From positions 15,843,365-15,907,364 of the forward strand of contig NC_087082.1 of NCBI RefSeq assembly GCF_026151205.1: a stretch of 64,000 nucleotides of DNA, in the 5' to 3' direction. Numbering within the stretch: the stretch's first letter is position 1; the number at the start of each line of letters is the position of its first letter. Below are positions 33,357 to 45,295 of the stretch, in pieces. The notes beneath the pieces were generated by a model that ran no database searches, was not told where the DNA came from, and saw only the letters and a program-made list of their open reading frames with translations. A program made the translations under genes and the position numbers. The DNA comes from Bolinopsis microptera. Taxonomy: Eukaryota > Ctenophora > Tentaculata > Lobata > Bolinopsidae.

Positions 33357-33815
33357 ATCTGATGTCATTCAAAGAAGAAGAGAACGGTATTTAATCATCA
33401 ACATGTGGAAAGTTCTGCATTGCAAGTGCCCTAATGATATTGGTATCCAGCTCTCGGTGACTCTCAGACATGGTCAAAAAGCAGTTGTGCCCAGTATAGC
33501 TAAGTCCAGCAGTCAACGTAATCAAGCTCTACATGATATGACAACTCATTTGCAGTCACTGGACCTCGATTATGGAATGTAATCCCAATACATATGCACA
33601 CCATCGAGGATCGGATACTATGCAATTCAAAGCAGCTTTAACGAACTTTGTCAAGTCATTTCCGGACGAGCCTCCAGCTCCAGGATACAGCCGTCGGAAT
33701 GGAAACTCCTTGCTGGATTGGAGTGGTATGGTGATAAAACAATTTCTATACTGTCCGGGGATCAACTTCTTCGATGGCCCGATAGAGGATTCTATGAAGC
33801 CAACAATGTAACAAA
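33357..33815 (+). mobile_element. LINE 3' tail remnant, copy 3 (best preserved)
   Basis: Reading the plus strand with indels allowed gives PRLWNVIP, FKAALTNFVKSFPDEPPAPG, NGNSLLDWSGM and GPIEDSMKPTM before a stop. That is the usual C terminus of a non-LTR RT ORF. The same tail occurs at 2147 and 19,735. None of the three is attached to an intact RT. Confidence 0.75.
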
Positions 33816-33860
33816 GTAAAGTAAGTAGTTATACTACTCGATTTGATTCGGAGTACTGGG

Positions 33861-33950
33861 TTACTGGGCGGCGCTCAGCCTGTCATTCCGCCGAATCTCT
33901 ATATCATATATGTTTATGAACATCATTTAATAGCCTGGGATCCCCTGGGG
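33861..33950 (+). repeat. R2 element
   Basis: CTGGGCGGCGCTCAGCCTGT, CATTCCGCCGAATCTCTAT, then a TATGTTTATGAACAT hairpin and AATAGCCTGGGATCCCC. Other copies are at 37,391, 37,811, 50,544 (minus) and, split by R1, in the 55 and 57 kb duplicates. Confidence 0.7.
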
Positions 33951-34469
33951 TGATTTCTGGGCCGGTTTCCTGTTTAACATGGCAACAGAGTAGGAGCGGG
34001 TATAAGCACGAATGGAGGACTGACAGTGCTGGAGAAGGCTGCTCCCGGAAGTGTAGATAGCGGAGGTCACTGGACACTAGACATAGTATGCTATATAATA
34101 ATATATCGGTCTGAATTTGCAATAGATACGTGCCTCCCATAATAATGTAAGATGTTTTATTTAGTCCAACTATATTTTTCCTGATAAGAAGTTTAATCGA
34201 GGCAATATGTAATGGTATATTACCAGGAATACACACAGACAATATTATTAACATTAACAATGACTTTGTATTTTTATAACTGTAGATTAAGAAACACTAA
34301 ACGTAGACCAGTCTAAACAAATTAGGATAAATTTTGGTTTCTCCAATTCGATTTTTGAGAAAACCTATCAAAAATACATACAACAATTTATGAAAGCAAC
34401 ATGTAATGCATGTTTTTGTGATTTTGTCATCCTTAGCACTATAACGGGTGTAGTGATGACTCGGATCAG
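33951..34469. other. No gene supported
   Basis: A minus-strand ORF of 118 residues (33,904-34,260) overlaps the R2 copy and has no domain. Otherwise nothing is seen up to the satellite. Confidence 0.4.
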
Positions 34470-34838
34470 TTTCCAACTCCGACTTTAGTTTCCAACTCCG
34501 ACTTTACTTTCCAACTCCGACTATAGTTTCCAACTCCGACTTTAGTTTCCAACTCCGACTTTAGTTTCCAACTCCGACTTTAGTTTCCAACTCCGACTTT
34601 AGTTTCCAACTCCGACTTTACTTTCCAACTCCGACTATAGTTTCCAACTCCGACTTTAGTTTCCAACTCCGACTTTAGTTTCCAACTCCGACTTTAGTTT
34701 CCAACTCCGACTTTAGTTTCCAACTCCGACTTTAGTTTCCAACTCCGACTTTAGTTTCCAACTCCGACTTTAGTTTCCAACTCCGACTTTAGTTTCCAAC
34801 TCCAAGTCTCCAACTTTAGATTCCAACTCCGACTTTAC
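34470..34838. repeat. 19-bp satellite, about 19 units
   Basis: The unit is TTTCCAACTCCGACTTTAG. Most units are identical. A variant pair (a unit beginning CTTTCC and the next ending CTATAG) occurs at 34,507 and again at 34,621, exactly six units (114 bp) apart, which points to duplication of a six-unit block. The last units are degenerate (TCTCCAACTTTAGATTCC). Confidence 0.9.
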
Positions 34839-35811
34839 TCCTGATCCAGAAGATCAGAGTTTGCTAGGGTCTCCAGATGACTAATTCAAATTGGTGTCTC
34901 CAGATGGCAAGGTATCAGGTTCAACTCACTTTGTTCGGCGGAATTTCATGGACCGTGTACCACCTTTCTTACAACTGTATTGATCACACACAAAAAAATT
35001 TATTCCATGGCAACCGTCGCGTGTGATCTTATTGTCATTGATCACATTTACAGAATTTGTGGACCTTTACTGATAGTTGAAATTCGACATATGACGTCAT
35101 CTAGCGTCTTCTAGCGTCATCTAGCGTGAAATATCGCCAGATGATGATAGATGACGCTAGATGACGCTAGATGACGCTAGATGACGCCAATTAGCGACAT
35201 TGTCGCTAAGTGCACGGCACCTTTCGAATGTCGCTATCTAGCGCTATCTAGCGCTATCTAGCGCTATCTAGCGCTATCTAGCGCTATATGACGCTATATG
35301 ACGCTAGATGACGCTAGATGACGCTAGATGACGCTAGATGACGCTAAGCACGCAGCACTGACGCCAGGCGACAGATAGCGCTATTTTCATAAAAATTCTA
35401 GGGACGACATCTAGCGTCATCTAGCGTCATATGTTGCCGCGACATCTGACGCTATCTGACGCCATCTAGCGATATCTGACGTCATCTGACGACATCTGTC
35501 GCGACGACATCTGACGCAGGCGACATCAAGCGCTGGATAGCGGGATAAGTCAGTTTACGACAGTTCACGCTATCTAGCGCTATATAGCGCCAGATAGCGC
35601 TATATAGCGTCAGATGTCGTTGCGACATATAGCGCTAGATAGCGTTAGATAGCGCTAAATAGCGTTAGATAGCGCTAAATAGCGAAGAATTTTGGGTCGT
35701 GACAGTCCAGGCTATTTAGCGCTAGATGTCGCTATCTAGCGCTATATGTTGCTGCGTCAGATGTCGTCGCTACATATAGCACAAGATATCATATCCTATC
35801 ACATCCTAACT

Positions 35812-36104
<293 letters not shown>

Positions 36105-36333
36105 ACTGGGACCGTAAGCGCAGCCTGTCTTTTCCCACCCAATCTTTTTTGTTATTTTTATTTTATATGAAAATTAATTTTTACTGTGTATGAAAATTAA
36201 TTATAATTTAAGTGAGAATGCAAATGATATAACTATAAGCTTGCGCGGCTCGTCGAAGTCACCCAACTATTACACTCGATTTATCAAATATTCGGCTGAG
36301 TGGAACAAAATATTAAATATCACCTAATCAAGG

Positions 36334-36607
36334 GGTCGTTTACATATTATAATTATATAAAGGGCCTGATGCCGCCGGCCGGGGTTTTCCAAATTATTAC
36401 GCTCGCTAGTGTGATTGTGACATAATACTAATAGCTTAATAGCTATGTATGGAACTGATTACTAACAATGAGGGGTCTTTTACATACCCCGTAATCAGTT
36501 TTACCATAGCTATTATATTTATGTCAATATTACACTAGCGTAATCAATAATCATTTGAAAACCCCAACCTCCTCAGCTGATTACGTAATACTAATATGTA
36601 AACGACC
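36334..36607. mobile_element. 274-bp MITE with long inverted arms
   Basis: GGTCGTTTACATATTA at the left is inverted as TAATATGTAAACGACC at the right. Inner arm matches include GGGGTTTTCCAAATTATTAC against its near complement at 36,540-36,570, and ATAGCTATG-type pairs around the centre. It lies within the foldback-like element. Confidence 0.75.
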
Positions 36608-36679
36608 GTCGACCCTTAACATTTCGGGATCGGAAGAAAGCGGCACGTACTATTTCGACGAAATTTATACAAGTTACTA

Positions 36680-37320
36680 ACATCGTTGATTCATGATGCC
36701 AATCTTTCACAGCTCAGTGGTGCATTTTGCCAAAAAGCATTATTGGATACCGAGTTAAGCATTTTTGGATGCGCGGCGCGACACACTCACAGTAACGCAT
36801 CGCGTTGATTCATGATGTCAATCCTTCACTGTTCATGTTCACAGCTCGGCGAGGCCCAGTCATGGTGCATATCGCCAATTTAGTAACATAGTTGGTCAGT
36901 TCGTACAAAAGTCAGGCACGTTTTTTCAGTTCGGGATTAGTTTGGGAAAAATTCGCCTCATAAATTTTCGAAATATATAATAAAAAGCTAATTGCAAAAA
37001 TGTGTGTTAAAATGGCGGGAAACGATGACGTGCGGATGCATGTTAATATTTTAAATCTGAAATGTAACCTCCCGGACAAAAATAACAAATTTTTCGGACT
37101 GAAGTGATTACTGATTAAAAAACAAATTTTTTAAAAAAAATTCGGTAAAAATTCATCGACAGCTTTTTAAAATTTGTACAGTTCGACACCTTTTAAAAGT
37201 TCGTACATACAGTAACGTACTGACCAAGTATGTTTAGTAAAGCACTAGTGGTTGCAAGAAGCATTATATTATTGGCTGCGCGGCGCGGCCCAGTAGTGCA
37301 TCGCCCTACAACAAACATCG
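36680..37320. repeat. R3 copies within the foldback-like element
   Basis: Degenerate R3 pieces lie at 36,682-36,800, 36,803-36,872 and 37,232-37,315. They share GATTCATGATGTCAATC, GCAGTAACGCATCGCG-type blocks and AAGCATTATTTGATGCGCG-type blocks. The sequence between them is AT-rich and non-coding. Confidence 0.55.
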
Positions 37321-37390
37321 TCAAATAGATTACTCGAAGCTCAAAGCTGTAAAGTATTTATCCAAAATAATTTCGATCCCGAGGATTGTT

Positions 37391-37998
37391 ACTGGGCCGC
37401 GCTCAGCCTGTCATTCCGCCAAATCTTTATTCGCCAAATCTTAATGTTTATGAACACGTACATACAACATAATAGCTTGGGTTCCCAGGTAAGAGGATTG
37501 ACATAACTTATAAATTTATAATATATTAATTCTAAATACTGAATGCATCGCATTTTAAGGGTTTTGGTATTTTCGTAGCTAAATTGCACTAAAGCTTTCG
37601 CGCTTGCACTTCACACTTGCGCGTAGTTCGTAAACTGAAAACTCGTGCAGGTACGATATATGTGATTACTGAACAATAAATTCGGCTCGACTCTCATTAC
37701 ATTCTTTTAATAACTTGCTGTGCGAGATTTCAATACTATCAATTTGCAAATGCTAATTTAACATTTAGATCTACTAGCGAGAGGGCTATGGTTAGAGCAT
37801 AAACAGGTTTTACTGGGCCGCGCTCAGCCTGTCATTCCGCCAAATCTTTATTCGGTTTCTGAGGCCCCAATTGGTTCTAAATGATCACGTGAATGCTGGT
37901 CACGCGCACATCAACTTCCAATGAGCGTACTGCCATTTTTTCTGAGGCGATGGAGGTATGTTAATGAACATAATAGCCTGGGGTCCTCAGGTAAAAAC
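37391..37998 (+). repeat. Two R2 elements, the second split by an insertion
   Basis: The first copy is at 37,391-37,493. The second starts at 37,811 and resumes with TGAACATAATAGCCTGGGG at about 37,967. About 110 bp of unrelated sequence between them includes CACGTGAATGCTGGTCACGC. Confidence 0.6.
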
Positions 37999-38112
37999 AG
38001 GTTATACTGGACGAATCTCACTCGTTAACGGGTGATACTCGTAATTTACTATCACGCGCCGCTTTTTCTCAAAATATTAGTCTAAGCCTATACCAGCCGG
38101 CAAAGTTTTTAT

Positions 38113-38578
38113 ATGTAACCTACATACAACGTTAAAATTTAGTTGAGTTTTGAACGTTGCTTATAGTTGATAAGGTAACCTTGATCTAACGTAAAATAAT
38201 AAACGTTTTGCAACGTTAAAAATAAAACCTATAACCAACGTTAGATATTTAACGTTTAACAACGTTTTATATGTAACCTACATACAACTTTAAAATGTAG
38301 TTGAATTTTAAACCCTGCTTATAGTTAATAAGGTAACCTTGATCTGACGTCAAATAATAAACGTTTTGCAACGTTAAAAATAAAACCTATAACCAACGTT
38401 AGATATTTAACGTTTAACAACGTTTTATATGTAACCTACATACAACTTTAAAATGTAGTTGAATTTTAAACTCTGCTTATAGTTAATAAGGTAACCTTGA
38501 TCTGACGTCAAATAATAAACGTTTTGCAACGTTAAAAATAAAACTTATAACCAACGTTAGATATTTAACGTTTAACAA
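38113..38578. repeat. 158-bp minisatellite, three copies
   Basis: Units start with ATGTAACCTACATACAAC at 38,113, 38,271 and 38,429. Each contains several AACGTT motifs. Spacing is exactly 158 bp both times, and the last two units are nearly identical. Confidence 0.85.
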
Positions 38579-39275
38579 CTATAGCCATAGCTATAGCTGT
38601 CGCCGCGATATCTAGCGCTAGATAGCGCTATCTAGCGCTATCTAGCGTTAACTGTCACAAACTGATATTCTCCGCTAGATAGCGCTATCTAGCGCTAACA
38701 AGCGTTATCTAGCGGAGAATGTCGGTTTGTGACAGTTTACGCTAGATAGCGCTATCTAGCGCTAGCTGTCGCCGCGATATCTAGCGCTAGATAGCGCTAT
38801 CTAGCGCTATCTAGCGTAAACTGTCACAAACCGACATTCTCCGCTAGATAGCGCCAGATAGCGCTAGATAGCGCTAGATAGCGCTGCGTCAGATGTCGTT
38901 GCGACATATAGCGTTAGATAGCGCTAGATACCGCTAGATGTCGCAAAAAAAAGGGCGGAAATTTTATGAAAATAGCGCTATCTGTCGACTGGCGTCAGTG
39001 CTGCGTGCTTAGCGTCATCTAGCGTCATCTAGCGTCATCTAGCGTCATATAGCGTCATATAGCGTCATATAGCGCTAGATAGCGCTAGATAGCGCTAGAT
39101 AGCGACATTCGAAAGGTGCCGTGCACTTAGCGACAATGTCGCTAATTGGCGTCATCTAGCGTCATCTAGCGTCATCTAGCGTCATCTATCATCATCTGGC
39201 GATATTTCACGCTAGATGACGCTAGATGACGCTAGATGACGTCATATGTCGAATTTCAACTATCAGTAAAGGTCC

Positions 39276-39552
39276 GAATGTTTCATGCTAGTCTTTGTTG
39301 GTGTTCCGAGCTTCTTTCCGTCCGGCTCAGTACTTAACTCATTCTCTTTACTGATAGTTGAAATTCGACATATGACGTCATCTAGCGTCTTCTAGCGTCA
39401 TCTAGCGTGAAATATCGCCAGATGATGATAGATGACGCTAGATGACGTCATATGTCGAATTTCAACTATCAGTAAAGGTCCGAATGTTTCATGCTAGTCT
39501 TTGTTGGTGTTCCGAGCTTCTTTCCGTCCGGCTCAGTACTTAACTCATTCTC
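39276..39552. repeat. Short foldback derivative between duplicated flanks
   Basis: A 71-bp segment (GAATGTTTCATGCTAGTCTT through CATTCTC) occurs at 39,276 and again at 39,482, both following GGTCC. Between them (39,347-39,481) lies a 135-bp hairpin element with the same ends as the 4.2-kb element but its arms reduced to a few modules. It sits about 280 bp upstream of the Ig receptor start codon. Confidence 0.8.
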
Positions 39553-39833
39553 GAAAATTGAAATTTACTCTACTATTTGAACATTTAGCAGGATCGACTG
39601 AGCGAGCATGGATTCTGATGTTTTGCTTTTTTTTGCGTACGTTTTGGAACTGTTGATGTTAGGCCCAAGGGATTTGATAGATCCTATTATATCTTTCAAT
39701 CACCTTCGTATACCATCAATCTGCCGTGTTAATTTGTTTCAGTAATCAATTTATTTATCTCAAAAGGGGTTACATTTTTTCTTCTTTTAGAAGTACAGTC
39801 CAAAGTAAAGTGCTACTGCAGATAGCTGTGCAG

Positions 39834-39915
39834 ATGATACGGTTATTATCTACACTATTGCCTTGGTTAGGCTTCTTTCTTGTGCGGGAAGCAACTTGTG
39901 ATGACTCAGACCAAG
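39834..39915 (+). CDS. Ig-superfamily receptor, exon 1: signal peptide (gene spans 39,834 to beyond 51,500)
   Basis: The start ATG at 39,834 is followed by a hydrophobic core (MIRLLSTLLPWLGFFLV) and a likely cleavage region near REATC. The donor is GTTTCT (phase 1). The deduced protein is type I: signal peptide, at least five Ig-like segments (exons 2-6), further extracellular exons and one transmembrane helix. An upstream in-frame ATG (39,726) exists, but the signal peptide starts here. The structure recalls invertebrate Ig receptors used in self/non-self recognition; this is inference. Several later exon junctions have incompatible phases, so the gene may be decayed or the sequence may hold indel errors. 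Confidence 0.7.
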
Positions 39916-40238
39916 GTTTCTATTTTCTAGTATTATGTTATTTATCATTACATTTAATGTAACATTTATTTTTAATCAATTATAGCATCTCTATCATTTG
40001 CAACGGGTAATCGCGGGAAGTGTTGGGTACGGTTAGCAGCATACATTTCTAACTTTGCAATTGTATAAAAAGTTTCGTCGATGTATAATTCGATTGTAAA
40101 TGAATAGTATTAAATTTGAATATGTAGTTGCAATATTAAAAAACATTAAAAAACAATACACCTTGCTGCTCGCAGTAAGTTTATAATTATATCATTCTCA
40201 TTTAATGAATATCATCAAATAATGCAGCTATTCTTCAG

Positions 40239-40347
40239 AGGCTACATTACAACTGTTACTCAATTCGTCTCCAGTAACACAGCTTGTCTCCGGTTTCAAG
40301 CTAACATTGGAGTGTGATATTGCCGGTGGAGCGAAATCGATTAATTG
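40239..40347 (+). CDS. Ig-superfamily receptor, exon 2: first half of Ig domain 1
   Basis: The acceptor TTCTTCAG joins in phase 1 to exon 1. The exon encodes ATLQLLLNSSPVTQLVSGFK, LTLECDIAGGAKSIN and two bases of a Trp codon. The donor GTCAGT is phase 2. The next exon supplies the third base, rebuilding the conserved Ig tryptophan, which strongly supports this 4.9-kb intron. Confidence 0.75.
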
Positions 40348-40370
40348 GTCAGTTACAATACTATATATAT

Positions 40371-40722
40371 AGTATTTTACCAAAACCCATAATCATGGGT
40401 AGAGTGGACCGCTGCCAGTGTCTCTCTTTACCAAACAAAAGGAAATGATATTAATTTGATTGACCGTTCTCAAATGCAAAATGATACCGAGAATGAAATC
40501 GGTCGCTCGCTTTTCCCCCACAGATGCCTTTGGGTAGTTCTTCTTAATCTATTACAATTGTAAATGAATGGGAAAAGCGAGGGACCGATTTCATTCTCGG
40601 TATCATTTTGCATTTGAGAACGGTCAATCAAATTAATATCATTTCCTTTTGTTTGGTAAAGAGAGACACTGGCAGCGGTCCACTCTACCCATGATTATGG
40701 GTTTTGGTAAAATATCATCTCT
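40371..40722. mobile_element. 352-bp foldback MITE in intron 2
   Basis: The arms of about 149 bp (40,371-40,519 and 40,571-40,722) are near-perfect inverses around a loop of about 50 bp. The ends read TATTTTACCAAAACCC and its complement, so TA lies at both ends, as in Tc1/mariner-type MITEs. No ORF. Confidence 0.9.
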
Positions 40723-42083
40723 TTTTGATTATAATGTCAGGGTACTTTATAAAGTCGAAATATAAACTGATATCTTCATTAATATTAATAAGGAGGAAGT
40801 TTCAACGATTTCGAAATTTTTCCTTTTAAAACATTTCCTTGTGTTTAGGTAAGCATATCGGTCGATCACTGACTGAATATGCCACTTTATACTCATTCAA
40901 GTTGGCATTAAATTCATACATAATGACATTAAAAAGCAGAATTTGTTGGAAATCACGAATGAGCAAAATTCTCACCTTTCGCACGTGCAAACTTTGAGCG
41001 GACGTTGCGTGCGCATCCAATATTGAATCGCCGTAAATTTTTGCATGTAATTGTTTTATATATAGTTTGATAAGCATGCAAAGTTTCAAAGTATTTCAAC
41101 AAGAACTGTAATCACAACGGCACTCTAAAGTTGACAGAAAATGACGAAAACAGCAATTTTCTATCAATTTGGGCGTGTCCCCACGTGTGCAAATTTTCTA
41201 TTTTCAACTTTAAAACTAGCCTAATGCACAATTTATACCTATAGGAAGCAGAACTGAGCTCCACGACCCAAGGCATGGCCCAACACCAGAGAATACTAAA
41301 TCGCAAAATTGACGTTTTTATAAAATAATTCTTCAAAAAAGCACAAACTTCAATGACGAATATCTTTATGAAGGAGCAAGCTAGAAAAACTTTCCGGTAG
41401 ATTTTCAGAATGCTTGAACAATTATCTAAGATGAAAATTTCCTCAGATTTTGAATAAAATTACTCCTTAATGGTTTAAAATTAATCTTAAAAGTTATTAC
41501 TTTGTCAAAAATCAAGTTTTAAAAACGGTTAACTTGATGACGTCATCAAGGGGTGTTCATGACGTCAAATAATTTTTTTATACAATGTAAACTAAAGTGT
41601 AAACAATTATTTTCAAGACCTGTGGTCGGAAATGGCTGTATCTTTTATACTTTTGAATCTATGGACAATTAAATACAGGCTACAATTGACTGGCAAAGCG
41701 TCTATCCCTGAATATATGTATATAGGTATGTATGTATCACGACAATCTATCGTAAAACAGGGGTTCTAGAAAACCCATTTCCCGATGATCCTGAGACCTG
41801 AAACTTTTTTTGCAGTCGATTTGGTCAACGTCTAGACGCCCTGAAAAATTTCAGATCTGTAACTCAATTTTAACATGGTTTTTAAGGCACCTGAATATGG
41901 CGATTTTGGGTTTTTTACCGAATTTCGTATAACAGTGCTGGCGAGTATTTTATGCAAATTTCTTGAAAATCTCAACATAACTATTTTTATTCCTGTCATC
42001 TTTGACATCAAATTAGAATGTTTTGAACTAAAAATAAATCTGCTGAACGACTTCCGATGAGTCTTAATGCCTGAAAAACTCCT
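40723..42083. other. Intronic interval, no gene supported
   Basis: Part of intron 2 of the Ig receptor. ORFs here have no domain. The sequence around 41,530-41,580 has palindromic GATGACGTCATC and GACGTCA motifs. Confidence 0.45.
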
Positions 42084-42245
42084 GCCGGAGGCGGCGGCCT
42101 TCGGCCGCCGCCTCCGGCCGGAGTGCACGCTTCGCGTGCACGAAAGAGACTTGTAACGTGTACCAAAGGGGGTATAATAGTAAAGGGGGTTTAATAGTAA
42201 AGGGGGTATAATAGTAAAGGGGGTATAATAGTAAATGGGGTACAT
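42084..42245. repeat. Two GC-rich hairpins and an 18-bp repeat
   Basis: A 16-bp stem with a TTC loop (42,084-42,118, arm GCCGGAGGCGGCGGCC) is followed by an 8-bp stem with a TTC loop (GTGCACGC, 42,123-42,141). Then about four copies of an 18-bp unit containing AAAGGGGGTATAATAGT run from 42,164. Confidence 0.8.
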
Positions 42246-42290
42246 AGTATACCCACAATAAATGCAACGGTCGTGCTTGCCAGCACTGTG

Positions 42291-45159
42291 ACAGACAGAT
42301 CCGTCCGAAAAAATCGATCTGCTGACACTCAAAGCTTTCAGAGGATTTTTGACGTTTTTGAGTCCCATTAGGTGCCCTTTATGGCTGACCAACTTTTCCA
42401 AACTTTTCCACTTGTCTTAAGGCCACTTTTTGCCACTTTACCACTTTTTACCACCTTTCTTGTTTGTCGAATATCTTTAGTTGTGAACATCGTAAAAGGT
42501 TACGAATCAATCGAGTGTGTTCATATTACCATGAAGAAAAACTTTTGTTCTAACAATTTTTACGTCAGATAATCAGTTAATTGGATAATTATCAATTAGC
42601 TAATTAGCAAAATTCGAAAAAATTTTTATCGGCTCAAAATGATCGGAATAGCTTAAAACACGGAAAAAAGTATTTTTTAGAAAAACTTTGAAAATTTTTC
42701 ACTTACATTTTTTTTCCGAGACTTATAAAAATTTCGAAAATTCGAAATATTTTTTTCCGCAAAAAGTGATCAAATTGCATGAAACGCGGAGAAAAATGCT
42801 TTTCAAAAAAACTTAGTGAATTTTTCGTTTCAACAATACTTAAATCACCAATATTTGTAGTTGGAGTTCAGTAAATCGCGGCAGATTTTAGTAATCAGGA
42901 ATTACTAAGTGGAAAGGTCTGGAACTGAAAAACGTTAACCATACGATATAAGAGTTTCATAACTAATTACAATACAGCCTTATCGATTTTCACAGAAACT
43001 GCACCAATGGCACAGTCAAGATCGAAAGACGAAACGATAGCCTGCTGTACTATCATTTTATTGACTTCAATGATGAATCAGTGGGGTTAAGATAATCACA
43101 TTTGTAATAAATAAAACCTCTCTGTACCGTCAACTGTGCTAATCTAAACCGGCCTACCTGGATTACCAGACCTCTTCTTTTCCTCAACAATCAAACCAAG
43201 TTGTTCATATCGCATTTGGTGGGCGATGTAAGTACATATCGAGCTGTATTCAATCACAATACAACACAATACGTGTATATTATATTATGGCCCTTAATGA
43301 GGTTTATGAAACGCTTAATACCGTGAAAAACCCGGTATGGAGACGTTTTACAGTTTATCACGAAAACGTATACTTGGCCTCATGGCTCATTTACAGTTCG
43401 AAGAAGGCAAGAACAGACCAGGGAAACTAAGGAACAGCCAGGTCTAGGAAGCAAGTGTAAATACACCTTCCAACATCTACTGTGACTTGTTTTGTATTGT
43501 ACTGCATACCGCTTCATTTGCTATGCGGGATAAAATCACCCCCATATGTCAGGGTCGGCTGAAAGTAAAATAAACAAGGGTAACATACGGGCAAGGATAA
43601 GATTTAGATACGAGCGTCGAGCAAGGGGTGGTACTGGTAAAGAACCGATAATAATTCATTCAGTGAAATGTTCCACGAGAGTCAGGATATTTTTGAAATT
43701 GCTAATAGAGACAGATCCCATGATCAGGAAGCTGAAGACGATTTACACAAGTATTTTGAAAGCTCCTGCTAATAAAATCTTTCGTATCACTTATATGTTT
43801 TAAATATCCCCCTCCAGGCTGATCAGGAAGGATTGTTAATGTTATTGAGGATGTTGATTTGAAATCCGGACGTTGTGAAGTAAAAATACAGGTTCTTTCC
43901 GCACGATATTCGGGGCCCATCATAATCAGCTCGGGATTAATGTGGGACAGATCGAAATTCGAAGAGCATTGAAAAGAGCGAGTTGACATTTTAAGCTTTC
44001 TGGTCTTTTCTTGCCTTCTTTGAGCTGTCAAAGAGTCATGAGGCCAAGTAGACGTTTTCGTGATAAACTGTAAAACCTCTCCATACCGGGCCTCTCACGG
44101 GAGAAACGAGAAGTGTACGATATAGAATTAGAACGTTTCATATACCTCATTAAGGGCCATAATATAATATACACGTATTGTGTTGTATTGTGATTGAATA
44201 CAGCTCGATATGTACTTACATCGCCCACCAAATGCGATATGAACAACTTGGTTTGATTGTTGAGGAAAAGAAGAGGTCTGGTAATCCAGGTAGGCCGGTT
44301 TAGATTAGCACAATTGACGGTACAGAGAGGTTTTATTTATTACAAATGTGATTATCTTAACCCCACTGATTCATCATTGAAGTCAATAAAATGATAGTAC
44401 AGCAGGCTATCGTTTCGTCTTTCGATCTTGACTGTGCCATTGGTGCAGTTTCTGTGAAAATCGATAAGGCTGTATTGTAATTAGTTATGAAACTCTTATA
44501 TCGTATGGTTAACGTTTTTCAGTTTCAGACCTAATTTCCACTTAGTAATTCCTGATTACTAAAATCTGCCGCGATTTACTGAACTCCAACTACAAATATT
44601 GGTGATTTAAGTATTGTTGAAACGAAAAATTCACTAAGTTTTTTTGAAAAGCATTTTTCTCCGCGTTTCATGCAATTTGATCACTTTTTGCGGAAAAAAA
44701 TATTTCGAATTTTCGAAATTTTTATAAGTCTCGGAAAAAAAATGTAAGTGAAAAATTTTCAAAGTTTTTCTAAAAACTACTTTTTTCCGTGTTTTAAGCT
44801 ATTCCGATCATTTTGAGCCGATAAAAATTTTTTCGAATTTTGCTAATTAGCTAATTGATAATTATCCAATTAACTGATTATCTGACGTAAAAATTGTTAG
44901 AACAAAAGTTTTTCTTCATGGTAATATGAACACACTCGATTGATTCGTAACCTTTTACGATGTTCACAACTAAAGATATTCGACAAACAAGAAAGGTGGT
45001 AAAAAGTGGTAAAGTGGCAAAAAGTGGCCTTAAGACAAGTGGAAAAGTTTGGAAAAGTTGGTCAGCCATAAAGGGCACCTAATGGGACTCAAAAACGTCA
45101 AAAATCCTCTGAAAGCTTTGAGTGTCAGCAGATCGATTTTTTCGGACGGATCTGTCTGT
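42291..45159. mobile_element. 2.87-kb inverted repeat (arms about 1.1 kb) in intron 2
   Basis: ACAGACAGATCCGTCCGAAA at 42,291 is inverted at the right end (45,159). The left arm (to about 43,430) and right arm (from about 44,000) are nearly identical inverses. An identical 66-residue ORF occurs on opposite strands at 42,372 and 44,878, purely as a consequence. The spacer of about 570 bp has an unrelated sequence with a 109-residue minus ORF of no recognised family. The arms end inside GAAGGCAAGAA-type sequence. Confidence 0.85.
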
Positions 45160-45295
45160 ACTAATACTCTGTTACCGGCTTAATCAAATTCTCCCTAATA
45201 CTAAGTTTCTTTGAGTAATAGCCGTAATGAATTAGATGTCTATAATCATAAGATTTAAATCAAATTTCATTGAAATAATTGTAACGGTTTGTAAG

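Noticed and set aside
34470-34838. Possible CRISPR array
   Set aside because: The 19-bp units are contiguous without spacers and the context is eukaryotic; this is a satellite.
41832-42572. 189-codon minus ORF and 66-codon plus ORF
   Set aside because: They overlap hairpins, an 18-bp repeat and an inverted-repeat arm; no domain, and the 66-codon ORF recurs only through arm symmetry.
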